From contig NZ_JAAGXA010000005.1 of the NCBI RefSeq assembly GCF_010686755.1, forward strand, positions 1-64,000: DNA of 64,000 nucleotides, written 5' to 3'. Every line of letters starts with the position of its first letter. Positions within the stretch are counted from its first letter, which is position 1. Positions 63,213 to 64,000 of the stretch are shown here, in pieces. This DNA comes from Nocardioides zeae (GTDB lineage: Bacteria > Actinomycetota > Actinomycetes > Propionibacteriales > Nocardioidaceae). Made by a program: the position numbers and the translations under genes. The notes under the pieces are model-generated. The model was not told where the DNA came from, did not search any database, and saw nothing but the letters and a program-made list of their open reading frames with translations.

Positions 63213-64000
63213 ATGCGACCCGTCACCGATCTCGAGCGCAGCGTGGCCCCGCTGCACGTGCTCTCCGACTACCAGCCGGGCGGCGACCAGCCGACGGCGA
63301 TCGCCGAGATCACGCGGCGCATCCAGGGCGGCACCGAGGACGTGGTGCTCCTCGGTGCGACCGGCACGGGCAAGACCGCCACGGTGGCGTGGGTCGCCGA
63401 GCAGCTCCAGCGGCCGCTGCTGGTCCTGCAGCCCAACAAGACCCTCGCGGCGCAGTTCGCGAACGAGCTGCGGCAGCTCTTCCCGAAGAACGCGGTCGAG
63501 TACTTCGTGTCGTACTACGACTACTACCAGCCCGAGGCCTACGTCCCGCAGACGGACACCTACATCGAGAAGGACTCGGCGATCAACGAGGAGGTCGAGC
63601 GGCTGCGCCACTCGGCCACCAACTCGCTGCTGACCCGCCGCGACGTCATCGTGGTCTCGACGGTGTCGTGCATCTACGGCCTGGGCACCCCGCAGGAGTA
63701 CGTCGACCGCATGCTCCGGCTGCGGGTGGGGGAGGAGCACGACCGCGACAGCGTCCTCCGGCGGCTGGTGGAGATCCAGTACGCCCGCAACGACATGTCG
63801 TTCACCCGCGGCACCTTCCGGGTGCGGGGCGACACCCTCGAGATCTTCCCGGTCTACGAGGAGCACGCGGTGCGCGTGGAGTTCTTCGGCGACGAGATCG
63901 AGCGCCTCTCCACCCTCCACGCGGTCACGGGGGAGGTGCTCACGGAGGACACGGAGCTCCACGTCTTCCCGGCGTCGCACTACATCGCGGGGCCGGAGCG
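63213..64000 (+). CDS. uvrB: Excinuclease ABC subunit B, N-terminal part (runs off right edge)
   Basis: 262 residues are present. UvrB verifies damage and recruits UvrC in nucleotide excision repair. Visible: [14 protein letters not shown], Walker [30 protein letters not shown], the beta-hairpin [19 protein letters not shown], and [17 protein letters not shown]. The remaining helicase domains lie beyond the window. ATG 63213 is fixed by the leaderless -10 and the conserved N terminus. Confidence 0.96.
   Translation, partial: MRPVTDLERSVAPLHVLSDYQPGGDQPTAIAEITRRIQGGTEDVVLLGATGTGKTATVAWVAEQLQRPLLVLQPNKTLAAQFANELRQLFPKNAVEYFVSYYDYYQPEAYVPQTDTYIEKDSAINEEVERLRHSATNSLLTRRDVIVVSTVSCIYGLGTPQEYVDRMLRLRVGEEHDRDSVLRRLVEIQYARNDMSFTRGTFRVRGDTLEIFPVYEEHAVRVEFFGDEIERLSTLHAVTGEVLTEDTELHVFPASHYIAGPE

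Overview
This window is a very GC-rich chromosomal segment from an actinobacterium. Gene order and protein flavour point to the Nocardioidaceae (Nocardioides-like); that placement is inference. The organism carries the actinobacterial core block thrS-HIT-pgsA ... pdxS/pdxT-yebC-ruvCAB-yajC-sec-apt-rel-hisS-aspS. Many genes have a TANNNT -10 hexamer 6-8 nt before the start codon, the signature of leaderless transcription. GTG starts and GTGA/ATGA stop-start overlaps are common.

Layout. 1-123 is the 3' end of an ISL3-type insertion sequence, followed by a repeat-rich gap (124-550). 551-6111 holds a small zinc-ribbon membrane protein, thrS, a lipoprotein, a HIT protein, an inositol-monophosphatase-like enzyme and a phosphatidylinositol-phosphate synthase. 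6257-9203 is an AurF-like diiron oxygenase with its probable electron donor, an FprB-type ferredoxin-reductase fusion. 9214-12805 encodes PLP synthase (pdxS, pdxT) around a membrane phosphoesterase, plus yebC. 12918-21255 runs ruvCAB, yajC, a fused and strongly degenerate SecD-SecF protein, apt and rel. 21500-26779 has a DUF349 protein, a glyoxalase-II-like hydrolase, hisS and aspS. 26850-31580 is a potassium module: two TrkA subunits, divergent from a KimA-like transporter and a TrmA-family RNA methyltransferase. 31842-34652 is aconitase.

34732-38276 is a five-gene, tightly coupled minus-strand operon. It contains two tandem copies of a small-plus-large helical protein module that I do not recognise, followed by an acyltransferase-like membrane protein. 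38327-42913 holds a thiamine-binding DUF77 protein, a beta-propeller protein, dxs and an anchored metallopeptidase. 42988-46417 has an amino acid permease, a PAC2 protein and a TesB thioesterase. 46559-51050 is the htdX-fabG4 / fadA2 fatty-acid cluster with a TetR regulator. 51163-52092 is an HhH DNA glycosylase. 52273-61314 is a complete mce lipid-import operon headed by a protein with two SCP2 (sterol-carrier) domains. The window ends with a PLD-family protein, a single-domain response regulator and the start of uvrB.

The most unusual items are: (1) a dispersed inverted repeat with core GAAAACGCGGACC, in three clusters of the same architecture, each at the end of a plus-strand gene facing a minus-strand gene; (2) the duplicated small/large helical module operon; (3) the SecD-SecF fusion that has lost the signature motifs; (4) the double-SCP2 protein leading the mce operon. 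No tRNA, rRNA or CRISPR was seen.
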